Assembly: GCF_031583145.1 (NCBI RefSeq)
Contig: NZ_CP134050.1
Coordinates: 167,501 to 210,000, forward strand
Reading direction: 5' to 3'
From: Brevibacillus brevis
Lineage (GTDB): Bacteria > Bacillota > Bacilli > Brevibacillales > Brevibacillaceae
DNA length: 42,500 nt
The first letter of the stretch is position 1. Every line of letters begins with the position of its first letter. Positions 17,473 through 25,272 of this stretch are shown piece after piece. The translations under genes and the position numbers were made by a program. The notes beneath the pieces were generated by a model. That model was not told the origin of the DNA. It worked only from the letters and a program-made list of their open reading frames with translations, and did no database searches.

Positions 17473-17888
17473 TGGGGCAACTGATTGCCGTCATTTTGAA
17501 CGTCATGGTACTGCTGATCGTTCCGCTTGGCATTTTGCAGGTGCATACGGTTGTTCAAACCAAAAACGAACTGCTGGAGGTCAGTGCTGCAGCCGCCAAA
17601 TACGTGAGCAATCACGGTGGGAAAGATGGAACGAGCATACAGCAGGAGGTACGTCGGTTGGTTTCCCAGGAGTTGGCGGAAAAGCAATTCTCTTTGTCGG
17701 ATCGCGATTTGACGGTGAGCATCAGCAGGACCCGTTCCGCCGATCCGGTATTGTGGAGCCACGAAGACGAGTTTGAATTGACTGTGGAGGTTCCTTTTCC
17801 CGTCTTTACCGATTTGTTTCCTATGCCAGCAGACAGGATGAAGGTGACGCGGAGAGGGACGATTAACGTCATGGATTATGATCTGTAG
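17472..17888 (+). CDS. TadE-like membrane-anchored protein of the second operon
   Basis: The 138-residue protein starts directly with a long hydrophobic helix (residues 4-26), then 'VHTVVQTKNELLEVSAAAAKYV', which resembles the alpha-helical stalk after the hydrophobic part of TadE and TadG proteins, and a C-terminal beta-rich domain. There is a glycine at position 2 but no glutamate at +5. The ATG overlaps the stop of the preceding small gene by one base. It is probably an envelope subunit of the second machine. Confidence 0.62.
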   Translation: MGQLIAVILNVMVLLIVPLGILQVHTVVQTKNELLEVSAAAAKYVSNHGGKDGTSIQQEVRRLVSQELAEKQFSLSDRDLTVSISRTRSADPVLWSHEDEFELTVEVPFPVFTDLFPMPADRMKVTRRGTINVMDYDL

Positions 17889-17950
17889 TAACCGGAAACC
17901 GGGAAGCAAGGTGACGCGAAGAGGAGGCTATCTGTACGGGTATCAATGTC

Positions 17951-18529
17951 TTGTCCATTTCGATGATGCTCTTCTTTCTCCTGATCGGAATATTTATTGT
18001 AGATACGGATGTAACGATGCAGAAAAAAACGGAAGTGAAAGCACTGCTGGAGCTGGCAAACCACCATGCGACCTTTGCCGTCGATCCAATCCTAAAGACA
18101 GAGGGCGTCATCGACCTGATGGAGGACGAAGCGATGGAACGCTTCGCTGCCAGGATGAGTGAAAACGGCGGGTATCGTTTGGAGCAGCGAGCCTTTGTGC
18201 CGGCAGGGGAAAGCGTCACCACCGATCCGCTTCCTTTCTACCGCTATTACATCGATTTTCGAGCCTGGCGCCAAGACTTGGAGCTGCGCTTGCGGTATAA
18301 CGGTACGACTTTGCTGCAGGAGCGGGCAAGCCCGGGAGCCATTCGATCCGGAGGCGGCCGGTTGCAGGTGACGGTGGTGACGGAAGAGGGAGAAGAGCTG
18401 CGCCTGGCCCCCAAAACCATGGTCGGACCCTCGCATGTCGTAGTAGCGTACGTGGACGAAAGGCCGTTCCTTCCCATTCTCCCGGCCCATTCGTTTCCCG
18501 TCGTATCCGTAGAAGAATTGAAACATTAG
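17951..18529 (+). CDS. Membrane-anchored protein of unknown function, last gene of the second Tad-like operon
   Basis: This reading frame encodes about 192 residues: an N-terminal helix ('MMLFFLLIGIFIVD'), a helical stalk ('VTMQKKTEVKALLELANHHA') and a soluble domain of about 130 residues. The layout matches the neighbouring TadE-like proteins. The start is uncertain. The GAGGAGG at 17921-17927 has no ATG, GTG or TTG in frame at normal distance. The first conventional in-frame start is TTG at 17951, and an ATG pair follows at 17963. The frame is open back to a stop at 17912. No terminator is evident directly after it. Confidence 0.58.
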   Translation: MSISMMLFFLLIGIFIVDTDVTMQKKTEVKALLELANHHATFAVDPILKTEGVIDLMEDEAMERFAARMSENGGYRLEQRAFVPAGESVTTDPLPFYRYYIDFRAWRQDLELRLRYNGTTLLQERASPGAIRSGGGRLQVTVVTEEGEELRLAPKTMVGPSHVVVAYVDERPFLPILPAHSFPVVSVEELKH

Positions 18530-18538
18530 TCTGAGTTA

Positions 18539-18568
18539 TTTACAAATTATGAATTCCTTTGGTACTAT
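18539..18568 (+). promoter_or_regulatory. Candidate SigA promoter for the DUF3870-type gene
   Basis: TTTACA (18539-18544) and TACTAT (18563-18568) with an 18-base spacer lie about 100 bases upstream of the TTG start at 18668, directly after the second Tad-like operon. The fit is good but not perfect. Confidence 0.5.
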
Positions 18569-18667
18569 GTAGGAAAGTGCTTAGCCACCTTGCGATTGTG
18601 AGGAAGTAGCTCTCCGAACGTCTCGCATGGCCGGTCCTTCAAGCGCGATAAAGGTGAGGTTTTCCAA

Positions 18668-19009
18668 TTGTTTGACAAAGATACCATTTATATCGTAGGC
18701 GATGCGCAGTCTTCCTCCAACAACCCGATCACTCAGCAGTTCAGTGCCTTTTTTATCGGTCTGGTCGTGGATACGTCAAACGACAAGATCGTAGAGGCGG
18801 CCTGTTCCGCTACGGTCCAACTGACATCAGATTTTGCCCGGTCGATTTTCGTCGGCCATTCCATCTTTGCTTCAGAGGAGATCGGAGAAGAGATTCGCTA
18901 TCGGTATTTTGGATCTTCCCAAAAAACGTTGATCGCTGCGTTCAAAGACGCACAAAAGAAGTACAAACAGGCTATTGCCGTGAGAAACAGCATGACAGAG
19001 TCACGGTAA
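18668..19009 (+). CDS. DUF3870 family protein
   Basis: The 113-residue soluble protein carries the features I associate with DUF3870: 'YIVGDAQSSSNNPIT' at the start, 'FFIGLVVDTSNDKIVEAACSA' in pieces across 29-50, and 'RYFGSSQKTLIAAFKDAQKKY' near 76-97. The function of this family is unknown; members occur in Gram-positive bacteria. TTG at 18668 is the start, with AAGGTGAGG eight bases upstream. It has its own promoter candidate and terminator, so it is a single-gene unit unrelated to the pilus operon before it. Confidence 0.8.
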   Translation: MFDKDTIYIVGDAQSSSNNPITQQFSAFFIGLVVDTSNDKIVEAACSATVQLTSDFARSIFVGHSIFASEEIGEEIRYRYFGSSQKTLIAAFKDAQKKYKQAIAVRNSMTESR

Positions 19010-19061
19010 ATAGCACATACGCTGCTTTATTTATTCGTATGCACGGCATACACGTAAGTAA

Positions 19062-19106
19062 AACCCAGCAAATGCCATCGCTGTGAGCATTTGCTGGGTT
19101 TTTTGT
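19062..19106 (+). terminator. Strong intrinsic terminator after the DUF3870-type gene
   Basis: A perfect 14-bp stem (AACCCAGCAAATGC 19062-19075 with GCATTTGCTGGGTT 19087-19100), an 11-nt loop and a run of T residues. This is a textbook rho-independent terminator. Confidence 0.95.
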
Positions 19107-19342
19107 TTCAGGGAGCGGGCAGGACAAAGAGACCTTGGACGTTCGCATTCGGGACCGTCCGGGAATACAACGTTCCGCTGCTATACGTCCGGTTCCACCC
19201 TGAAGCAGCCTCGGCAGAGGTCTTTTACGCGAACGTCCGCAGGTCAGAGCGTCCTTTGCCCATGCCTTTGGCAACCACTTTACGGCCAGATGCCGCCCCT
19301 TGCATTTTTCCCTAGCATTACTGATTAGAAGGAGGAGATTCC
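19107..19342 (+). other. Intergenic stretch before the peptide transporter operon
   Basis: About 235 bases lie between the terminator and dppB. An open frame runs through it (19091-19315) but starts inside the terminator stem and has no ribosome-binding site, so I do not call it. A promoter for the operon should be here; TTGCAT near 19301 has no convincing -10 partner. Confidence 0.5.
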
Positions 19343-20281
19343 TTGCTATCATTTGTCTTTCGCAGATTTATCTCCATGGTCGTCACGCTCTGGCTCATCA
19401 TTACTCTCACCTTCTTCCTCATGCACGCAGTACCCGGATCTCCTTTTGAAAAGGATGGGAAGGGTCTTAACGAAGCGGTGGCAGCCAACCTGAATGCCTA
19501 CTACAACCTCGATAAGCCGCTGCTGGTCCAATACGGCCTGTACTTGAAGCAGCTGGTCCAGTTCGATCTCGGGCCGTCGATCGCCAACAGCTCGGATACG
19601 GTGAACAAGATGATTGCCCGCGGCTTTCCGGTTTCATTTCAGCTTGGGATTGTAGCGATTCTTTTTGCGGTAGTGACGGGGATCGCGCTGGGAGTGGTCG
19701 CTGCATTGCGTCATAACCGGCTCATTGACTACTTTGCGATGGTCGTGGCTGTCATCGGCATATCCGTCCCCAGCTTTGTCGTCGCATCGCTGCTCATCAA
19801 GTATTTGGCGGTGGAATGGAAGCTGCTGCCGACGGCAACATGGGGGACATGGGCACACGTCATCATGCCTGCGCTGGCTTTGGCCTTTAGCCCGATTGCG
19901 ATCATCGCCAGGCTTACGCGCACCAACATGCTGGAAGTACTGACGCAGGATTTCATCGAAACCGCTCGTGCAAAAGGATTGTCGCCCGCTACGATCGTGT
20001 TCAAGCACGCGCTTCGCAATGCGATTTTGCCCGTCGTTACCTTGCTCGGGACACTGATTGCCAACGTTTTGACAGGAAGCTTCGTCATTGAAAAGATTTT
20101 TGCCATTCCCGGCATGGGCAAATACTTTGTGGCCGGGATCAACAACCGCGATTATTCCGTCATTATGGGAACGACCGTGTTTTACAGTGCGCTGCTCATC
20201 TTCATGATCTTCGTCGTCGATGTCTTGTACGGCATCATTGATCCGCGAATCAAGTTCCACGGAAAGGAGAGCCAAGGATGA
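19343..20281 (+). CDS. dppB: Oligopeptide ABC transporter permease, DppB/OppB family
   Basis: This 312-residue inner-membrane permease has about six helices and the family's N-terminal 'RRFISMVVTLWLIITLTFFLMH' type segment (in pieces over 7-29), then 'VPGSPF'. The EAA loop that contacts the ATPases is 'ETARAKGLSPATIVFKHAL' near residues 208-226, followed by 'RNAILPVVTLLG'. TTG at 19343 is preceded by AAGGAGGA at six bases. It is the first gene of an operon dppB-dppC-dppD-binding protein-ykfB-ykfC-dppF. The linked murein-peptide enzymes suggest cell-wall peptides as the substrate. Confidence 0.93.
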   Translation: MLSFVFRRFISMVVTLWLIITLTFFLMHAVPGSPFEKDGKGLNEAVAANLNAYYNLDKPLLVQYGLYLKQLVQFDLGPSIANSSDTVNKMIARGFPVSFQLGIVAILFAVVTGIALGVVAALRHNRLIDYFAMVVAVIGISVPSFVVASLLIKYLAVEWKLLPTATWGTWAHVIMPALALAFSPIAIIARLTRTNMLEVLTQDFIETARAKGLSPATIVFKHALRNAILPVVTLLGTLIANVLTGSFVIEKIFAIPGMGKYFVAGINNRDYSVIMGTTVFYSALLIFMIFVVDVLYGIIDPRIKFHGKESQG

Positions 20282-21195
20282 TTGTTTCTGACGAATTGTT
20301 TGTCCCGATGCGAAAAGACAGCTCCAGTACGGAAGCGATTGTGCGGCCGCAGCTTACGTTTTGGCAAGGGGCTTGGCTCCGCCTTCGAGGAAACAAGCTC
20401 GCACTGGCTGGATTGGTCATCATCATTCTGCTCGTTGGCATGGCGATCGTGGGGCCGATGATTTCCGGCCACGACTACGCCAAGCAGTCCATCATTTCCA
20501 AAAATAAAGGCCCGTCCGACATGTACTGGTTCGGGACGGATGAATTTGGCCGTGACGTATTTACCCGGGTGTGGTACGGCGCGAGGATATCGTTGTTCGT
20601 CGGATTGATGGCGGCACTCATCGACTTCTTTATCGGTGTCTTGTACGGCGGTATCGCCGGCTACATGGGCGGCAGGGTCGACAATATCATGATGCGCTTT
20701 GTCGATATTTTATACGGATTGCCGTACCTCTTGGTCGTTATTTTGCTGATGGTCGTGATGGGACCGGGCTTGATGACCATTATCGTAGCCCTCAGTGCGA
20801 CGGGGTGGATCGGGATGGCACGGACCATCCGCGGACAAGTGTTGCAAATGAAAAACTCGGAATATGTGCTGGCTGCCAAGACGATGGGAGCGAAGCCGTT
20901 TTACATTATTCGCAAGCATCTTTTGCCAAATACCATCGGAATTATCATCGTGTACGTGACATTGTCCGTACCGACGGCCATTTTCTCGGAGGCGTTTCTC
21001 AGCTTTCTCGGACTCGGTGTTCAGGCGCCGCAAGCCAGCTGGGGCGTGATGGCCAACGACGGACTGTCGACCATCTTGTCCGGTCATTGGTGGAGACTCT
21101 TTTTCCCGGCCTTCTTCATATCCTTGACCATGCTTGCGTTCAACGTGCTCGGCGACGGTTTGCGGGATGCGTTTGATCCGAAGTCTAGGGGGTAA
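20278..21195 (+). CDS. dppC: Oligopeptide ABC transporter permease, DppC/OppC family
   Basis: The second permease (305 residues) has the OppC-type cytoplasmic N-terminus, a first helix near 41-61, then 'HDYAKQS' and the characteristic 'WFGTDEFGRDVFTRVWYGAR' section (about 83-102). The EAA loop reads 'LAAKTMGAKPFYIIRKHLLPN'-like across 198-218. 'EAFLSFLGLGVQAPQASWG' near the C-terminus is typical. The ATG overlaps the dppB stop by four bases. It forms the translocation pore with DppB. Confidence 0.94.
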   Translation: MIVSDELFVPMRKDSSSTEAIVRPQLTFWQGAWLRLRGNKLALAGLVIIILLVGMAIVGPMISGHDYAKQSIISKNKGPSDMYWFGTDEFGRDVFTRVWYGARISLFVGLMAALIDFFIGVLYGGIAGYMGGRVDNIMMRFVDILYGLPYLLVVILLMVVMGPGLMTIIVALSATGWIGMARTIRGQVLQMKNSEYVLAAKTMGAKPFYIIRKHLLPNTIGIIIVYVTLSVPTAIFSEAFLSFLGLGVQAPQASWGVMANDGLSTILSGHWWRLFFPAFFISLTMLAFNVLGDGLRDAFDPKSRG

Positions 21196-21200
21196 GCATC

Positions 21201-22226
21201 ATGGAAAAACAGGAAACATTGCTGGAGGTAAACGGACTTCGCGTCGTATTCAAGACGCACGGCGGAGAGATCAATGCGGTTAGGGACGTCACCTTTTCGC
21301 TGAGGAGAGGGGAGACGCTGGCGATCGTGGGTGAATCCGGATGCGGCAAAAGCGTGACAGCCAAAAGCATTATGAGGCTGGTGCCAGAGCATATCGGAAA
21401 GATCGCAAGCGGCAGCATTCTATACAAAGGAAAAGATTTGGCGAAGCTGCCTGAAAAGGAAATGCGGGAGATGCGCGGCTCGGAAATCTCGATGATTTTC
21501 CAGGATGCCATGACTTCCTTGAACCCGACGATTTCCATTGGCGAGCAGATCATGGAAGGAATTATTCGGCATCAGAAGGTCAGCAAGGCGGAAGCCAGAC
21601 GGCAAGCCATCGAAATTCTGCAGCTGGTGGGCATCGCCAACCCGGAGAGCCGGCTGAAGCAATATTTGCATCAATTCAGCGGCGGGATGCGGCAGCGAAT
21701 CATGATTGCGATTGCACTCGTGTGCAAGCCGTCTATCCTGATCGCCGACGAGCCGACGACCGCGCTCGATGTGACGATCCAGGCGCAAATTATCGACCTG
21801 TTTAAAAGCATTCAGCAAAAAACAGGCGTGTCCATCATCATTATCACGCACGATCTGGGCGTCGTGGCCAAGATCGCCGATCGGGTCAACGTCATGTACG
21901 CGGGGAAAGTAGTCGAGTCTGGCCTGGTCCGGGACATTTTCTACAATCCGCAGCACCCGTACACGAAAGGTCTGCTTGCTTCCATGCCGCGTCTCGATGC
22001 GGACCGCAACATCCCGCTAAGCCCCATTCCGGGGACGCCGCCGGATTTGTTTTCGCCTCCGCCGGGCTGTGCCTTTGCCGCCCGCTGTGATTACGCGCTG
22101 GAGGTATGCCGCAATCATCAGCCTGCCGAGACGACTGTACACAGCAGCCACGCCGTCTCCTGTTGGCTGCAGGATCCGCGGGCGAAAAAGCTGCTCGCCT
22201 CCATGCAGGTGCCTACAGGGACTTGA
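21201..22226 (+). CDS. dppD: Oligopeptide ABC transporter ATP-binding protein, DppD/OppD family
   Basis: This 341-residue ATPase has Walker A GESGCGKS at 44-51, a Q-loop '[14 protein letters not shown]', the signature '[15 protein letters not shown]', Walker B '[12 protein letters not shown]' and the switch histidine in '[11 protein letters not shown]'. The C-terminal oligopeptide-transporter extension is present, with the cysteine-bearing '[15 protein letters not shown]'. It energises uptake together with the DppF-type ATPase encoded at the end of the operon. The ATG follows CTAGGGGGTAAGC. Confidence 0.95.
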   Translation: MEKQETLLEVNGLRVVFKTHGGEINAVRDVTFSLRRGETLAIVGESGCGKSVTAKSIMRLVPEHIGKIASGSILYKGKDLAKLPEKEMREMRGSEISMIFQDAMTSLNPTISIGEQIMEGIIRHQKVSKAEARRQAIEILQLVGIANPESRLKQYLHQFSGGMRQRIMIAIALVCKPSILIADEPTTALDVTIQAQIIDLFKSIQQKTGVSIIIITHDLGVVAKIADRVNVMYAGKVVESGLVRDIFYNPQHPYTKGLLASMPRLDADRNIPLSPIPGTPPDLFSPPPGCAFAARCDYALEVCRNHQPAETTVHSSHAVSCWLQDPRAKKLLASMQVPTGT

Positions 22227-22358
22227 AGCCGATCGGTGACACGGCACACTCCGGCTTGAGTCCATGCCGCTCGCTTTGCTCATCGGTGTAAAAGAGGGTG
22301 TCGTCCTGCGACGCTATCCTTTTACGACATATAAAAAACGTATAAGGGGGAAGAATCA

Positions 22359-24017
22359 GTGAAAAAATTATCGACACTCCTGCTGTCTGCGTCGCTCGCT
22401 GCTTCCATGCTGATTGCCGGATGTTCATCCGGTCAGCCTGCGGACAACAATGCGGCTCCACCGGCGGCAAACGGAAACCAGTCCGCTCCGACTCCGCAAG
22501 ACCAGGCAGCCAAGCTGCTGCTCTTGAACAACATCAAGGAGCCTACGTCTTTGGACCCGCCAATCGGGTTTGACGAGCCTTCCTACAACATCCTGAACAA
22601 CCTGATGGAAGGTCTGACTCGTCTGGATGCCGACCAAAAGCCTCAACCGGCGGCAGCATCGGAATGGCAAGTGTCTCCGGACGGTAAGGTCTACACCTTC
22701 AAGCTTCGCGACAACAAGTGGACCAACGGCGATCCGGTTACGGCAAAAGACTTCGAATACGCGTGGAAGCGCATGCTCGATCCGAAAACGGCATCGTCAG
22801 CAGCGCCGCTCGCTTACATCATCGAAGGGGCAGAGGCTTACAACAGCGGAAAAGGCTCCGCCGATGACGTCAAAGTAAAAGCGCTGGACGACAAAACGCT
22901 GGAAGTGAGACTGGCTCAGCCTGCGTCCTGGACGCTGCTGCTCGTCTCCAACCCTGCATTCTTCCCTGTAAACAAGGCAGTTGATGAGAAAGATCCGAAG
23001 TGGGCTGCCGAAGCTTCTACTTTTGTAGGAAACGGTCCGTTCAAACTGACAGAATGGGCGCATGACAGCGAACTGAAAATGATGAAAAACGAGAACTACT
23101 GGGATGCGGCAAACGTAACCCTCGCTGGCGCCGTTTGGAAGATGATCGATGACGAGAATACGGAATATCAAATGTTCACCAACGAGGAGCTGCACAGAAC
23201 GACCACGGTTCCTGCAGACATGGCCGACCAGCTGTTCAAAGAAGGGAAAGTGCTCGTAAAAGACGGAGCGGGAACAGAGCTGTATCGTTTCAACGTGACC
23301 AAAGAACCGTTCGACAACAAAAATATCCGCAAAGCATTCAGTATGGCGATCGATCGGCAGACACTCGTTGATCTTGTTCTGATGCGTAAGCAAAAACCGG
23401 CGTTTGCATTTGTTTCCTACGGTCTGCCGGATGCCAACGGCGCGGGCCAGTTCCGCGAAGTAGGCGGAGATCTGGTGAAATTCGATCCGGCCGAAGCGAA
23501 AAAGCTGCTGGAGCAGGGGATGAAGGAAAAAGGCTACACCACCCTGCCGGAAGTGACGCTGACCTACCGCAGCGGCACCAACTACGAGAAAACTGCGCAA
23601 GCGTTGCAAGAAATGTTCAAGCAAAACCTCGGGGTCGATGTCAAGCTGCAAAAGGTCGAAGGAAAAGTGCTGACCGATATGCAAAAGCAATTGCAATTCC
23701 AGTTGGCGCGTTCTTCCTGGCTGCCTGACTTCGGTGATGCCATCAACTTCCTGGACATCTTCCAGTCGAAGAGCCCAAGCAACCGCACAGGCTGGAGCAA
23801 CGCTCAATACGACAAGTTGATCCAAGACGCGTACAAAGAGGCGGACGATGCGAAGCGGCTGCAAATGCTGCACGATGCGGAAAAAATCCTGATGGATGAG
23901 GCGCCAATCGCTCCGCTGTACTTCTACAACACGTCCCTGCTGCAAAGCGACAAGGTCAGTGGAATTGAAAGCACATCTCTCAGCTATACAGACCTGAGGA
24001 AGGCTGTCGTGAAGTAA
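22359..24017 (+). CDS. Oligopeptide-binding lipoprotein (OppA/DppE family)
   Basis: This is the 552-residue extracellular binding protein of the transporter. The signal peptide ends in a lipobox LIAGC with C22 as the lipidated residue, followed by a Pro/Ala/Asn/Gln-rich linker. The SBP_bac_5 fold is shown by 'EPTSLDPPIGFDEPSYNILNN'-type sequence (pieces over 61-82) and 'FVGNGPFKLTEW' near 222-233. The GTG start at 22359 follows AAGGGGGA. A 132-base gap from dppD may allow separate mRNA stability, as is common for binding proteins made in excess. The pathway context suggests murein tri- or tetrapeptides as ligand. Confidence 0.92.
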   Translation: MKKLSTLLLSASLAASMLIAGCSSGQPADNNAAPPAANGNQSAPTPQDQAAKLLLLNNIKEPTSLDPPIGFDEPSYNILNNLMEGLTRLDADQKPQPAAASEWQVSPDGKVYTFKLRDNKWTNGDPVTAKDFEYAWKRMLDPKTASSAAPLAYIIEGAEAYNSGKGSADDVKVKALDDKTLEVRLAQPASWTLLLVSNPAFFPVNKAVDEKDPKWAAEASTFVGNGPFKLTEWAHDSELKMMKNENYWDAANVTLAGAVWKMIDDENTEYQMFTNEELHRTTTVPADMADQLFKEGKVLVKDGAGTELYRFNVTKEPFDNKNIRKAFSMAIDRQTLVDLVLMRKQKPAFAFVSYGLPDANGAGQFREVGGDLVKFDPAEAKKLLEQGMKEKGYTTLPEVTLTYRSGTNYEKTAQALQEMFKQNLGVDVKLQKVEGKVLTDMQKQLQFQLARSSWLPDFGDAINFLDIFQSKSPSNRTGWSNAQYDKLIQDAYKEADDAKRLQMLHDAEKILMDEAPIAPLYFYNTSLLQSDKVSGIESTSLSYTDLRKAVVK

Positions 24018-24029
24018 AAAGCAATGGCC

Positions 24030-24075
24030 GGGAGAAGTCATTTCAAGGCAAATGGAATGACTCTCCCCCTTTTTT
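24030..24075 (+). terminator. Intrinsic terminator after the binding lipoprotein gene
   Basis: GGGAGAAGTCATT (24030-24042) pairs with AATGACTCTCCC (24056-24067) apart from one bulged base, followed by CCTTTTTT. It separates the transporter genes from ykfB, which has its own promoter. Confidence 0.85.
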
Positions 24076-24101
24076 GCTGATTGTTTTAATGGTGCTATAA
24101 T
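24074..24101 (+). promoter_or_regulatory. Candidate SigA promoter of the ykfB-ykfC-dppF segment
   Basis: TTGCTG (24074-24079) and a perfect TATAAT (24096-24101) with a 16-base spacer follow directly on the terminator T-run, 71 bases before the ykfB start. Confidence 0.65.
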
Positions 24102-24171
24102 TAATTATGACTTAAGCAAACAAAAGAGAGATGACATCAAAGAAATAGCACTAGAGAAGATGGAGGAAAAC

Positions 24172-25272
24172 ATGATTATTCAAGCCATCGAAGTAAAAAG
24201 AATTTCTGTCCCATTGAAAAAGCCGTTTAAAACTGCATTGCGCACCGTCGAGAGCCTGGAATCGGTTCTGGTCAAGATCACGTGCGACAATGGAATGGTA
24301 GGCTGGGGAGAAGCGTCAGCCACAGTCGTCATCACCGGCGACAGCATCGAGAGCATTGAATCCGCCATTTTAAATACGATGAAACCGCAGTTGATCGGGC
24401 TGAATCTGAAAGCCTACGAGCATGTGTTCCATGTCTTGCACCAGTCCATGGTCGGCAACACCAGTGCCAAAGCAGCGGTCGACATCGCTCTGTACGATCT
24501 GATTTCCCAGCGTGCCGGCATGCCGTTGTACCAGTTTCTCGGCGGGTACAGAAATCAGCTGGAAACGGACTACACCGTGAGCGTCAACTCGCCAAAAGAG
24601 ATGGGAGAAGACGCAGCCGCCTATTTGAAAGAAGGCTTCAACGTTCTGAAAATTAAGGTAGGGAAAGACAACATCGAGGATGACATCTTGCGCATCCAGG
24701 AAATTCGCAAATCCGTGGGCAATCAAGTGAAGATTCGTCTTGATGCCAACCAGGGATGGAATGTCAAAGAAGCGGTTCGTTCGATTCGCAAAATGGAAGA
24801 TATGGGCCTCGGCATCGAGCTGATCGAGCAGCCGGTGAAAGCTCATGATCTTGAAGGCTTGAAAGTAGTGACCGATTCCGTAGATACGCCGATCATGGCA
24901 GACGAGAGCGTGTTTTCCCCGGCACAGGCCTTGCACGTTCTGCGCACCCGGGCAGCTGATCTGATCAATATCAAGCTGATGAAAGCAGGCGGAATTTTCA
25001 AAGCGCAGTTGATCAACCAGATGGCGGAAGAACACGGAATTCCATGTATGGTTGGCAGCATGATCGAATCGCGTCTGGCGGTTTCGGCGGCGGCTCACTT
25101 TGCAGCCAGCAAGAAAAACATCACGCGGTTCGACTTCGATGCGCCGTTGATGCTTCTGCATGACGGCATTGACGGAGGCGTGACGTATGCAGGCCGCCTT
25201 ATGACGATGCCGGAAGACCCTGGCCTTGGCATTCACTCCGTAAGCATGTGGGAAGGAGGAAAGGAATCGTGA
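24172..25272 (+). CDS. ykfB: L-Ala-D/L-Glu epimerase (dipeptide epimerase), enolase superfamily
   Basis: The product (366 residues) should convert L-Ala-D-Glu from peptidoglycan into L-Ala-L-Glu, which ordinary peptidases can digest. All catalytic and metal residues of the family are present and at the B. subtilis positions: K160 and K162 in 'LKIKVGK', D191 in 'LDANQGW', E219 in 'LIEQP', D244 in 'MADES' and K268 in 'INIKLMKAGG'. The ATG at 24172 has GGAGG five bases upstream, while the ATG at 24160 overlaps that site and is not used. The next gene overlaps its stop (GTGA). Confidence 0.95.
   Translation: MIIQAIEVKRISVPLKKPFKTALRTVESLESVLVKITCDNGMVGWGEASATVVITGDSIESIESAILNTMKPQLIGLNLKAYEHVFHVLHQSMVGNTSAKAAVDIALYDLISQRAGMPLYQFLGGYRNQLETDYTVSVNSPKEMGEDAAAYLKEGFNVLKIKVGKDNIEDDILRIQEIRKSVGNQVKIRLDANQGWNVKEAVRSIRKMEDMGLGIELIEQPVKAHDLEGLKVVTDSVDTPIMADESVFSPAQALHVLRTRAADLINIKLMKAGGIFKAQLINQMAEEHGIPCMVGSMIESRLAVSAAAHFAASKKNITRFDFDAPLMLLHDGIDGGVTYAGRLMTMPEDPGLGIHSVSMWEGGKES

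Noticed and set aside
9679..18529. Identification of the second operon as a type IV secretion or spoIIIA locus
   Set aside because: It has CpaB-like and CpaE-like members and the Tad gene order, and lacks SpoIIIAE-, AG- and AH-like or VirB-like proteins.
19091..19315. 74-codon plus-strand frame between the DUF3870-type gene and dppB
   Set aside because: It begins inside the terminator stem, has no ribosome-binding site and no known motif. A decayed gene fragment cannot be excluded, but support is too weak.
22797..24041. 414-codon minus-strand frame opposite the binding lipoprotein gene
   Set aside because: Composition is rich in His, Arg, Leu and Phe as expected of an antisense shadow; the plus-strand gene has a clear signal peptide and family motifs.
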